DNA from: Larimichthys crocea
Lineage: Eukaryota > Chordata > Actinopteri > Sciaenidae
Direction of reading: 5' to 3'
NCBI RefSeq assembly: GCF_000972845.2
Contig: NC_040016.1
Coordinates: 14,218,701 to 14,282,700 of the forward strand
DNA length: 64,000 nt
Positions 1-11,600 of this stretch are shown here, piece after piece. Made by a program: the position numbers and the translations under genes. How positions within the stretch are numbered: the first letter of the stretch is position 1; every line of letters begins with the position of its first letter. The notes below the pieces were generated by a model. That model was not told the DNA's origin. It ran no database searches and saw only the letters and a program-made list of their open reading frames with translations.

Positions 1-125
1 CTGAAGATGGTGTTTCATCTAATTATCTCCCAACACTGATGTGTCTTTACGCAGCCCGCACTTCAAACACTGCTGGGTGTTAATTAAATCTTGATAGTTT
101 GTTAAAAAAAAAAGCTTAACGTACA

Positions 126-464
126 ATGTTCCTTTGCTGTGCTGGATTTCTTGTTGAATCTCCACCTTCACCTTCACTGACTCTACGTCCTTCTATCCAT
201 CTGTCTTTCCAGTGTACTTTTATCCCATTGGTTCCCTTCATCTCACACCACTTTTTTTCTTACTTGTCCTCCTTCTCTCTACATCTCCCCAATGATTTGT
301 GCTTTTTTTTAACTTCCTTCAAATCCACTCCTTTCCCCTCTCACCTTCCCTCTCCTTCCAATTTTAACTCTTTTCTCTTGAGCAACTTTTCTCTAACTCT
401 TCCTTTTCATCTTCTCTTCCTTGTTTCTCTTTCTCCCTCTCTGATCCACCTCGACTCCGCCTAG
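126..464 (+). other. Pyrimidine-rich intron end of ppp1r1a
   Basis: An unusually long C/T-rich stretch of about 340 bases leads into the acceptor at 463-464 of the first visible ppp1r1a exon. Its length creates spurious Ser/Phe/Pro-rich open frames. It is read here as intron with an extended polypyrimidine tract. Confidence 0.6.
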
Positions 465-3400
465 AGCTGCAGTTCTTGGTAGAGCACCACCTGTACAGGC
501 AGCAGCAGGGAGCCGGGGATGAATGCTCCTCAGAGAGTTGCCTGTCGGACCGCCCCAGCCCTGACTCTGTTCCCACCGGGGAGGAGCTCCCGCACGATGA
601 CGAGGCAACTGCAGAGGCCTTTGAGAAACTGCGCTGCCAAATGGAGGGTATGTTTGGAGACTGTAAAGACAATTTTTTTATGTGTATACTTGCAGGATCG
701 CAGCTGCCTATTCAGCAAAACACATCGTTTTGGAAATATGCTACTAACTTCACCACTCAGAATGAAAATAATAAAATGAGACTCTATCTGTATAGAGTGT
801 CTATGTTTATGTTCATATAGTTTCCACTCATGATAAAGTATATTAAATAGTAAAGAGTAATTTTCTATCTGAACTTCAATACTAATATATCAATGTGAAA
901 ATAACCCATTACAAGTGAAGTCCTGAATTTAAAATGCTCCTTAAATAAAAGTACAGAAGTCGAGCTAGTTTTAAAAACTTATGGCAATTTAGTCCATGGG
1001 TTCTCAACCTAGGGGTCAGGTGCCTCCAAAAGGTCACAAGATTAATCTGAGTGGTGCTGAGATGATTTAAAGAATGAGCTCTGCTACGTAAATGTGTGTG
1101 TTTTGTTCTGTTTTATTTGTAAGGCATCATAAGGCGAAGTGTAACTGTAGCTGTAAAATATATAGAATGTAAAAAAAGTTCAATATGCCCCTCTGGAACA
1201 TAATCGAGAATAAAGAATAATATTAAAATATTGAAGTAAGTACATGTACCTTGAAATCATAGCGTAAGCTGACACAAGAAGGTACGAGGATGTTAGAGTG
1301 AAGGAAGGATATGTGACTGAAACATGGATGGTGTGGTAGCATGAGAAGAGAGGGTCATGATTATTTGGAATAATACTGTATTAAAGAGGAGATGAAGCCA
1401 AATACAGCTTATTAATTAACATGAAGGGAGAATCGGGAGAAAAGTAAAGCAGAGAATGTGGTAGTAAGCATGAAAATGGCTGGAAGGCATGTATGTATAT
1501 TGCATGATAGGGATACGAAGTAAGACGAGAAGTGAAGGAAAGAGACTGGGGGAGGATGGAAAGAAATAATTAAAGGAGTAGTCTCACATTTTGGGAATAT
1601 GCTTATCTTTCCCCAGGGGTTAGATGAGAAGATTGATGCCACTTTTTGGTTTGCGTGCTGAATTCTGTGGCTAGCTCAGCTCAGCATTAAGACGCATATT
1701 TTGTTACCTTTGGACAGAGCCAAGCTGTTTCCAGTGTTAAGCTAAGCTAACTGCCTGCTAGCTGTAGTTTCAGATACGGTGTACAGACATTAAAGTGGTA
1801 TCGACCATCTCTCAAGACTATTCCTTTAATGAAAACACTTCAGTTCAAAGCACCACCTCAGCAGATACTATGTCCTCCCTGTGCCAAATTTACTTCACAT
1901 CTAATGACAAAAAACAGAGTTCAGCTTTTCCGCTCAGGCCAGATAATTCACTTTAATGACGGGTGAATAGGTGGTCACAGAGTACAGCAGGGTACTGCAC
2001 ACACATTCACTGATTACCCAGCAATTATATATCAGCAGTGGACAGGTCTGCTTGTTGTTGTGTATTGTAAATAATTTTTAAGTCACGTTTCAAAAATGAA
2101 AATTTGACAGACATACACCAATATAACAGGATGAGCATGTTTGTTATGGATTGCTCACATGTTAGAGAGGATCTGCAAATTAAGCTCTCAGTCTAAATAA
2201 AAGTCAAGGTAAACAAATCAATGACCATTAACGCCGGTCCTGTCGTGGGTGGCTTCACTTAAGGATCAGACATTTGAATTCACTCAGCATGACTCAATAA
2301 CAAGCAACTCTAAATGTCAGGTGGCATTGATTGATGACACGTTCTACAGTGTACTCAGCAATTTGCAGCCACCTTAATTTCTGCTTCACACTAGGAAGGA
2401 GAGGGTGAGTTGAGACGATTGCAATCAGCGACTACATGCCACTAAATCCTGCACACCTTTCCTTTAGGTACAAATTTGAGGTACTTGTACTTTACTTGTT
2501 TATTCTCCTCAGAATTGCAGTTGAAGCTAACTTAGACTGCACGTTATTGATCCCTTTGAGTAGCAGAAGGTAGTGAAGCTGACTCAAAATAAATAACAGA
2601 AGCAAGTAAGAACAGCAACTTAAATAAATATCCAGGCATGAAAATCCCCCAAAAATTTACTACATTTTTTACTAAATGTACTAAACTGAGAGTGCTGGGT
2701 CTGCTTTCATAATATTTTAATGACTTTCTAAAAGGAAAGCAGATAAGATTGTCCTGTCCCTGTACCCTAATAGAAAAGGTGATTCATCCTAAATATATCA
2801 CAAATTATGTTAAACTAATCAACAACTATCAGATTCAGACTTATATTTTTTTACAGAGCTCTCACCAATGACTAAAAGTCAGTTCCAGATTTACTCTTGT
2901 CTTGCAGCTTCTTACTTGGCCTTCTTAGCCTTCCCCATCAATACCCTTTTGGGTCTCTTCGCCTCTGACATTATGTCCATAGAGGCAGCTGAGCCTGGTT
3001 GCATTGCCTGCTTGCCCAGCTCTGGTTCTGGTACATAACTCTGCTCACCGTCAGCATTCCCTCTTGCCCCAGACCTAAAAACTCCTCCTTTTCCTCCTCC
3101 TCCTACAAGAGGTCCAAATTGCCTGGAAGTGGTACCAGGGTAAACACTAACAGTACCCTTTGGTGTCCGGGCTGGCTAATGGACTGGGCTCACAGCAGCT
3201 ATAGTTTGCAGCAGTTTATTTTAGTGTCCATCAGAAAACTCTAAAGAGGACATTAGAGGGGAAGCAGAAAAATAATCTCTCTATAAAAGATGAACCAGTT
3301 TCACCAAAATCAGTGAAAACAGTTGGTGGTGTTTGACTTAAAGTGTTAAAAACCTAGGCTCTCAAAGAAGAACATGCATACAGGCCGCTGTGGGAATGAC

Positions 3401-4458
3401 AGAAGGAACATTATTATAATGTTATTTTATGGTATAGAAGTCACACAATGTTTACAGTACAGTATTAGTACCCTTCACTTTCCTTCACCCTCATCACGTC
3501 CTCTGTTCGTCCCTCTGCCCCCTGCAGAGTTCTCAAGGGAGAGTCTATTAGAAGCTGCTGGTGGACTCGAGTGCCCCCTCTCCAAGGAGAAAGAGGACTG
3601 TTCCAGCGTTGCCAATGTACCAGATCCCTCATCACAACAAAACAACGCACAAGCAGGTACATGAGAGTCAAAAGAGCCTCTGTTACACAGAAATGCTTTC
3701 CTCTCAGGGGACGTTACGTCATCGGTTCAACATGTGTATACACATACATGTGTATATAGTGTGTATATAGTGTTAAAATAGGATATCGTATAGGTGTATA
3801 TTGCTTTGTTTCTTGCTATTGTTTTTGTGCTATCACTCACTATCTCACTTACCGTTTGGGAGCTGTGGTAACAAAAACAATTTCCCCGCGGGATTAATAA
3901 TAAAGTATTCCTGATTCTGAGCATGGTTTATTTAGCTGTGTGGAACAGTTCGACAGGTTTGGTTTGCTGTCATGTAATCATGACTTGTCAACAAACATCT
4001 GTGAGGTGGCTTCGATACGCACGTCACAGAGCTGAGATATCCTACGAGGCAGCTACATACAAGAGTGGAAAATGTGTTTAGGGTGCCCACAGGGTTGAGC
4101 TGATACTGTGGGAGTCATCTCTGTCAAGTTTGTTCTTTTATTAATTTCTTTCTATATTTCTCTCAACCATTGCAACAAATGAATTATTAGTTAAAGACAA
4201 CTGAAGTATGCATATACAGAACGAGCACAATGTACTTTAAGAGACGCTATAAACCTTTTTTTATGAATTATGATGTTATTATTTAGCTGCAGTAGTCCAT
4301 TAAAACTCCCAAGTCCAGCCTCCCCTCTCTCTCTCTTGCATTGTCTCTCAGTCCTTTATCTTTGTCTGTATTTTTCAGACACAAAAGCAGAAGCATCCAG
4401 TGCGAGTCAGCTGGCAGAGGAGAAGACAAAGAAATGCAGCCTGGAGAAAGACAAGTAG
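465..4458 (+). CDS. ppp1r1a: Protein phosphatase 1 regulatory inhibitor subunit 1A (inhibitor-1), 3' part
   Basis: Three coding exons are visible: 465-647, 3528-3656 and 4379-4458 (stop included). Each has an AG acceptor, the first two have GT donors, and they join in phase 1. The first reads ELQFLVEHHLYRQQQG after a split Glu codon, very close to the ELQMMVEHHLGQQQQG segment of human inhibitor-1. About 130 residues are present, ending ...LEKDK. In the family, PKA-phosphorylated inhibitor-1 blocks protein phosphatase 1 in the cytosol through an N-terminal KIQF motif and a nearby phospho-threonine; both lie in exons left of the window. The tail after the ELQ motif is longer than the roughly 80 residues in human and is acidic, Ser- and Pro-rich. 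Position next to pde1b agrees with human 12q13. PPP1R1B and PPP1R1C lack this motif, so 1A is preferred. Inference from partial sequence. Confidence 0.85.
1571..1829. mobile_element. MITE-like element with inverted termini
   Basis: The left end taaaggagtagtc (1571-1583) is the reverse complement, with one mismatch, of gactattccttta (1816-1828), and both sides abut TTAA-like sequence. The roughly 260-bp interior contains the run aagctaagctaactgcctgct and resembles an abundant non-autonomous repeat of percomorph fishes, from memory. No coding capacity. A partial relative lies at 9333-9450. Confidence 0.6.
2912..3175 (-). other. Unassigned antisense open stretch, possible terminal exon or relic
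   Basis: On the minus strand an open frame of 87 codons runs from a possible AG acceptor (plus-strand ct at 3176-3177) to a TAA at 2912-2914, inside a ppp1r1a intron. The translation has a Gly-rich patch (VGGGGKGG), a middle segment with EQSYVPEPELGKQ, and a very basic end KRPKRVLMGKAKKAK. It lacks an early start codon, so it would have to be a 3' exon or a retro-fragment. I do not recognise the family and found no upstream exon. GC content is higher than in the surrounding intron. It could be chance. Confidence 0.25.
3860..3916 (+). repeat. LINE/SINE-like 3' tail
   Basis: The segment ending in tttccccgcgggattaataa and then taaagtattcctgattctga resembles the conserved 3' tail of a common teleost retroposon group. 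A reverse-oriented relative lies at 14519-14550. Family name not assigned. Confidence 0.4.
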
Positions 4459-5103
4459 AGTGGTGCTCTGAACAACACAATGCTGCTCAGTCTGCTCATC
4501 CAGCCCAACACAATGACAGAAGATTGTGTATGCAGATCCACTTTTTAGATACATCAGGGCATCTATGTTCCTCTACAGTCAGGCCTTAGTTACCAGCCTG
4601 AGAACAAAAACAAAGGTTTCTACAAAAATCCTCTGTAAAGGGACTTATATAATATATCTGTTTTCTATAGCTTCCCCTGCACTAAACTGAAACTAGCTTA
4701 CTGTTGGTTTGAACCAGACTGGTTGATGGGTAAAAGAGAGTCTATTCAAACAATATATTATCATACCACCACCATGTTTCACATGCATTATGTCCCCTTC
4801 AATGTTCCACAGGCAACAAATACTCTATCTGCAATCCTTTCAGACACCTTTTATCATTAAATATGTGCCATGAGTTCTGACATTATTGTTTCATCTCAAA
4901 GCAATAAAAATGTACCTCATAAATAACTGGGACTGAAACCACCATTTAAATTCAAATGCCATCAGTTAGTCCCGGTGAGTTACACGCTGAATCTTAAATG
5001 AATGGACGGCACACAAAATTAAATTGATGTATGTTTACACTTCTACATCTACATATAAGTACAAGTAAGTCCAAATTGAATTTTTTCTGCTAAAGAATAA
5101 ATA

Positions 5104-5260
5104 GCTGCAACGATTAGTCCATTAATCAAAGATATGGTGCTGTTGTGATGTTAGCTATGGTAGCAGAAGTGTGACACTGGATTTCTACAGAATAACTTTA
5201 ATCGATTAATTGAGAAGAAATTGGCTGATTTATGAATGAAAACAAATGTTAGTTGCAGCA
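5104..5260. mobile_element. Short MITE-like fragment
   Basis: The sequence starts gctgcaacgattagtccatt and ends gttagttgcagca, giving short inverted ends built on GCTGCAAC. Internal taatcgattaattgag resembles a common fish MITE with repeated cgattaat units. It is reduced to about 155 bp. Confidence 0.4.
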
Positions 5261-6811
5261 TTAACAGCATCTGCTCTGTAAATCACATTATCTCCTTTGA
5301 GAAAAAAACTGAAACCAAAAAGGAGACATTTACATTTTATATTTTTTGGTTTCAAAATCGCACCCCTTAGCTTTGAGTAGATAAAGAACTTTTTGACATC
5401 CAGCCAATCAAATTGCTTCATTTGAACCACATTTCCATCCACGGTAACATCAGCATTTGACGTGGAAACTAACAAACAGTCAGACCGGCAACTTTACAAA
5501 GCGAAAGCCACAGCCTGTAAACAACAACCCACATTAGATTTCCTGCTCTCCATCTTATCTAACTTAGAACCACGAACACACATCTTGTCCTGCACCTTAG
5601 CTTGTTTAACGAGACACCAAACAAACTTTTTTTTTTACTTTCTCAAAAGAAATATTTACTAAACTGCTTCAATAAGTGACCAAACAAACATCCACCAGGG
5701 TAAAGTGCGCTGCTGACGTCAGTTTGCAGGTGGGATAGTTAATTAGCTGCTCAGCTGCAGCACATTAAACAGCATGTAAATACCTGAGGTGTTGGTATGG
5801 TAGTGAAGCGCCAACACCAACAACACATTATCTCCACATGACACGCAAGCTGCAATCAAAGTTTGTTGACTTTGTCTCTGCTGCAAAGTGCTGTCAATTA
5901 AACACACACAGACATGCCCCCAGCTGCTCACATGAAAAAGAAAGTTTCACATACCTTCTCGAATATTTATTTTCTCCTTTCTTTTTAATAACAAAAACTA
6001 TTAAAATGGATTTAAAAAAACATAATTGACATAATTTTGTCAAACTAAATGAGAGTGGAAACTGATTACTAATACATATTATCCCAGCTGTCTTTTACAG
6101 TAACACTAATAACTAGACGTTTACCAGCTAACTGTGTGGTTGTAAATCTGTAGTTAGGACTCTGGGTACATGCAGATGCATATTTTCATTTAACAAGGAA
6201 AAACCTACTTCCAATAAGTAAATTACACCCTCGTATTTGACACTTGAATGCTTTCTTGGAATATAAATTCTGGTCATAAAACACCTTCCTGCATGGCAAT
6301 GAATGAACAGTGACTTCTATACTGTGCTTTATTTTGCCTTTTGATTTTAGTTTTGTATGAAACAAGAGCATTACAAAGTCATCACCACACTCTTAAATGT
6401 CATTCCATCTGTTATTTCTATCACTGAAGTGGCATTATTATGTAGACTTTGTGACAATCCTTCCATCGCCTTCACATTATACTTGACTGACCGAAAGAAA
6501 GAAACTGTAACAGAAAACTACCGCCACCCTAGTATTGATGTCATGTGAGCAGATTAATCAGCCACAGTACAAGCAGTTTATTTCACAACTGCCAACAATG
6601 ACCACTATGTCCACAATGAACAATTAAAGACATTAAAACATTCCTGTGCAAGCTTTTGTTTTTTCCTCTGGTGTATTTATGGACCATGTAATGTTTGTTC
6701 TGTTTTTGAATGGTAATAGTGTACTTTACATGAATTCAATCTGGGGAGTTTTGTTCCAATTTTACTTGAACTGATTGATGATTACGTCTGTAATCTAAAT
6801 TTGTTTGATAC

Positions 6812-6817
6812 AATAAA
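6812..6817 (+). terminator. Candidate distal poly(A) signal for ppp1r1a
   Basis: AATAAA followed within about 40 nt by a T-rich, G-containing tract. It would give a long 3' UTR of roughly 2.3 kb. The AATAAA at 4903-4908 is the proximal alternative. Confidence 0.35.
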
Positions 6818-8280
6818 ATGTTTAAATTGGTGCTTGGCTTGTTTTTTTTCTTTGTTTTTTTTCTTATTTCTCACATATCCAATCACAGTCTATAATTTTT
6901 ACACCCAGTCAAGTTAAAAGCATGTTTGACAATCAGAGTAAGCCTGATGTCCAGTCTCAACTATTTTTAGAGATCTTGAATGTCCAAAGCACGTAAACCA
7001 GACTTTGCTTCCCCATTAAAATGTCAAAAAGGAGGCACGTAGGGGGAAAGTATCCAAAAAGTAAAACTCAAAGTGTTTGACATCAATGCAACACTGGCCA
7101 TGTGTTTAGTAGAGGTTGGCTTTGACTGTACCCTAAAAATAGGCACTCTGCCAATAAATAATTCAATGTTCTCGGAGCCGGGAGCATAAAAACACATACA
7201 TTTTTCATACAGGGCTGTTTTTTACAAATATATTTTGTAAGACTGCAGCAATTTAAGCTACATGTGATATGACGAGAGAGATTGGCCACTTCTCTTGTGT
7301 AAGTTTGGTGTAAAACTTTTGGCTTGAGGAAGAAATCTGTGCATCAAGATATTCAGGATATCATACTATATGCCTACTTCGCTTTTGATTCTGCAAATAC
7401 ATGTATGTGTGCAGAATGACAAGTGGCTGTTTTGTATGTTGCAGTTATATAGCTATATATGTGTGTTGGAGGTTGGGGTTTAAGTGTTTGTGCACTGCTC
7501 TATTAATTTACAGCCACCTAGTTGACTTGAATGTCAAGTTAATTTGTTAAACTTACTGTCCTAACATGAAGAAACCTGAAGATGCTCTTGCAAACTGACA
7601 GTTTAACCAGCGGCTGTTAAAAACTTGAGTTTTGAAGCTGAAGCCTCAGGGCAACCCTCGAGCCTTTTCCTTTCCTTTGCTCTACAGCTCCTCCAGCTGT
7701 GAGAGCAGAGAACTGTAATTGTTGGTTTACCAGACATGAGGAAGCTTTTTAAAGGACACTTGACATTAAAATTTGATCAAAAGATGCTTTAAAAGATGCA
7801 TTGTGGGAAGTATGGAATCATGGTTTTGAAACTCATATTAAGGACTAAAAGTCTTAGCCTGTCTCTTGCAGGTCCCTCTAAATTAGAAAGAAATGAAAAA
7901 TCCAGCAGAGACACATTAAATGTTCAGTTATGTATTTTTTTAAATGCTAGTGCATTCTTAAAATTGTATAATTATCTAAACATTTCATGGTTAAGATGAA
8001 GACTCCTCTGTCTAGTTCAGGTGTAACGCTTCTATTTTTGGTGGTTTATTTTCAGAATGAGCCAAAGCATGTGCTGTAATTTATTTATATATTTTTTAAT
8101 CCAGACTTGGAACTGAATAAAATAATTTAAACTTGATTTCAACTCAAAGATTAGGATTTCCGACCATGCAGATGAAAACATTTTAACTTAAAACAACAAC
8201 ATCTCACCATAACATGGCCAGCCTCATGAATGAATCAACACCAAATTCACACATGACAAACGTTGACATCTTCACAACAT

Positions 8281-8286
8281 TTATTT
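8281..8286 (-). terminator. Candidate poly(A) signal for pde1b
   Basis: AATAAA on the minus strand about 355 nt beyond the pde1b stop codon. Other TTTATT matches occur near 8090, so the choice is tentative. Confidence 0.3.
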
Positions 8287-8640
8287 CATGGTTAAATGAT
8301 TTGTGTACAGTTCAAACTATGAAAGGAAAAATGTTTTTACAAGTGTTTAGGTGGCAAATTAAATTAATTACATGCACTATACTGTATAACATGACCAGCA
8401 TGTACACTTTGCATTTAAATTATCATAGTATACTACACTTAAAATAAGACATGAGGACGTTTCTGTGGATATACTGCATCTTACCTTGGGAAGATGATAT
8501 TAACCTTAAACCACAACTCCCTCCACCTCCTCTGACTCCATTCGGCATTGTGGTTTTGTTACAGACAGTGACTCAACACCTCAGTTAAGCTTTGTAGATA
8601 TTTCATGAACAATAGCACATATCATAAAACAAAGTCCTGT

Positions 8641-11600
8641 CTACTGGTTTCTATCTGTGGTGGGGTCTTGCAGGGATTTTTCTGACAGCTCTTCTTGTTT
8701 GGATCTCGGCTCTCTTGTCACACTGGGGTCTGAAAATCCTGGAGGATATAGGAGATTGGAAGAGGCATTGGAAAATTTTGTTAAGCTGAAAGGGAAATGA
8801 TATCTGTATCTCGTGTTAATCTCATGAGATCACTGGAAAATGAAAGTCGATAACAAATCAAATCAGTGTCTTTTCTCTGCCAAAATAATAAATAAATAAG
8901 TCAGTCACAGATATATAAGAGAGAGCTTCTAGCTCTACTCTCTTCTACTCTCTAGCTTTCACGGATGTTGTCAAATCTTTTCATAGGTGATCTTTTTAAT
9001 CCTGAATTGTTGCAGAAGATGACAGTAGAAAATATATTTTACCCTAACATAAATTTGTCACTTCACACTGTGGATACAGAACATTAATAACAGCACAGAT
9101 GAATATACGACATACCATTGGAGCCACTTTCCTTCCATTTGAGCTTGTTGTCCTCTGTGAGTCTTGTCCAAGTAGAGCGAAAACTCACCAGCTCAGCTGT
9201 AATATGGGCGAGACTCCATTGCAGACCTCTGGAGCTCTCCTTCCAGAGATTACTGTTGAGAAATAACAGAGCTGTCAAAGCAGAGTTTTACCCTTAATTC
9301 ACCTTTTTGAGTTTTGCTATTATTTAAATGTCTTAAAGGAATAATTGAATATTTTGGGAAATTAGGTTTAGCTAAGCATAAAGGCTGGAAGCAAGGGGGG
9401 GACAGCTAACCCATCTCCGTCCAAAGGTAATAAAACATTCTTACCAGGAAGTGCAACAGTTTGTCTTGTAGACAAGTGTGTCTTATATTATATCATATTA
9501 GTGTCATGTGGAGGCTATTCGCCTCGTCTCTCCCCTAGTATTTCTGTCTGTCTTGTCTGTCTCTGAGTGTGTGTGTGTGTCTCTGTGTCACTGGGCATCC
9601 GTCACACCAGTCTGATTGCGTCATCACCTTTTCCTCATTCACAATTAACTGCTGCACTAAAAATAGAAGAAAAACCCAGCTCTTCTGCCCAGACACTGCC
9701 ACCATAGTGGAACCTTGTGTCATGGCAAATGCTGTTCTCTTGAAACTACGACTGACATAACTCTGATCTTCCTTGTGACTCACTTTCCCATCAGTTACCC
9801 TCCTACTGTAACTCGTTAGCTCAGTTTGGGTCACTTTGGCACTCTTGGGTACTACCAGCCCTGTCACCCTAAACACCCCCTTTCCTGGTCACCTACCCGC
9901 CTGCTCATTCCCCCTGGTGTTCGTAATAAACTATCTTTAACTGATTCAGTCTGTTGGTTTGTGTTTGCATGTTTCAGCCTAATAGCTAGTGATTTATTTA
10001 GATAATGCTTTTTGGGAGTGATAAAAAATGTGGCACAGTCTTTCCAACAAGTACAAGCCTTGTCTCTGTGCATACCTGTGTCTGTTGCAGGGGTCTGGTG
10101 GACCTGGGTTCTCCTCCACCAAAGGAATAACAATCTTCTCAGCCATGTCGGTCAACAGAGAGAACGTAGGATACACAATGAAGTCTATGAAACCTGCAAA
10201 AGCAAATGTTAGTGTTAATTAGGGATACTTTTTTTGCTGTGTATTCATGTGAAAAATACCTTCAATCTGTTGTTCAATGTTTCCTACAAGAAGTGTGGAT
10301 AAAAACAAAATCTCTTTTAACAGAACGAAGAGGACAGAGTGAAAAATAGTGTTTTGAGACATACCGATCTGGGACTCAGCAACCAGGGTGCTTTTTCGAT
10401 CACACAGAGGAGAGAAGGGCAGGCCGAGCTCCGCCTCTCTATCACCCTCACAAAGATAGAAAGAGAGAGAGAAGATATCTTAAAGGGCTTCCCACAGATT
10501 GCCTGAAAATAACTTTCGAAAGGTTATTTGATTCCAACAGTCACAACCTTTTGAGATTTTTCAAAGAATACCAAACAAGTAACACAACAAACATTAAAAG
10601 TCTTGACTGAGAGAGGTTTCACACATCTTATTTTTAGAGAGGTAAGGCTGCTCAACACCTCCCCTTATTTTATTTCCTCCAAGTCCAGGCAGTGAAAAGA
10701 GAGGAAAGAGGATGGCAGCACATTGCAACTTGTTGTTGTTGTGTTTACTGGAAACCCACTCAAAGCACCAGCCAGTTCTCTTATTGGCATCTGGCAAGGC
10801 TCAGTAGATATTTGCTTGAAAATGACATTTTAAGTGGGTTGTAAGAATACATGATTGATGGTTGTAACTCAGACATCAAACATGTCCTACACCTGACTGG
10901 ATAATTACATCTCTTGTTGAGCTGTCATTGTTCTGAGAAATCAGGCCAGCAGATCAGAAAATGTTCCTTTTTTTAAGCTTTATTTGACAAAGACAGATTG
11001 AAGAGTGACAGGAATGTGGGGAAAGAGTTGGGGAATGACATGCGGAAAAGAGCCACAGGTCAGATTCAAACAGATGCTCTAATGAATGAGCCAAACGACA
11101 CCCAACCAAAATCAGCTTTAAAGAAAAAATCACAGAATCATGCTTCAGTAGATATCTGCAACACTTTATCTAAATAAGTTGCCAAACAATCTCTTCTCAA
11201 GGTCCATTTAGTAGTTGTTCTGGAGCTTTCAATTATACCACATGATCATTATCAGTAGATGGAGTTTTTAACAGTTGTTAGATTTTTCAATCGTTTTCTT
11301 GTTATCCATGTTGCTGATTAAGATCATGTTATATTATCGAAAGCTACTAAATGACCCTTGAGGTGCTTGTTTTAAGGATGGAGATCTGATCATCTGGTTT
11401 TTTGATGGTTGGTTAACATCCAAATCCATTCTGATATTTCCGCAACTAAAAAAGAAACATTTGGAAATATTTGACCTGTTATTTCACTTTCGTCTAACTA
11501 CTTAGTTAGTTAGTAAAATAACCTGCAGCACTACAGTAGCTAAGCAACAGGTTATCTTACTAACTTTAAATGCACACATTAAATGTTTGTTAAATAAAAT

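Larger units (their letters stand above)
648..3527 (+). other. ppp1r1a intron with repeat fragments
   Basis: This is a 2.9-kb intron between two phase-1 exons. It holds a MITE-like element (1571-1829), a decayed interspersed fragment at about 1007-1080 beginning ggttctcaacctaggggtca, and a GC-richer antisense open stretch at 2912-3175 (listed separately). The remainder is AT-rich with no recognised feature. Confidence 0.6.
4459..8640. other. ppp1r1a 3' UTR and convergent intergenic region
   Basis: No coding exon is seen between the ppp1r1a stop and the pde1b stop; the two genes converge here. Candidate + strand poly(A) signals AATAAA are at 4903-4908 and 6812-6817; the latter is followed by a T/G-rich tract, as expected downstream of a cleavage site. 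For pde1b, TTTATT at 8281-8286 (AATAAA on the minus strand) lies about 355 nt past its stop. A short MITE-like fragment is at 5104-5260. Confidence 0.55.

Noticed and set aside
126..464. 112-codon plus-strand frame rich in Ser, Phe and Pro
   Set aside because: It is a long pyrimidine tract leading to the ppp1r1a acceptor and overlaps the splice site; composition alone explains the open frame.
364..672. 102-codon minus-strand frame rich in Arg, Ser and Glu
   Set aside because: It is the antisense shadow of the ppp1r1a exon and its pyrimidine tract.
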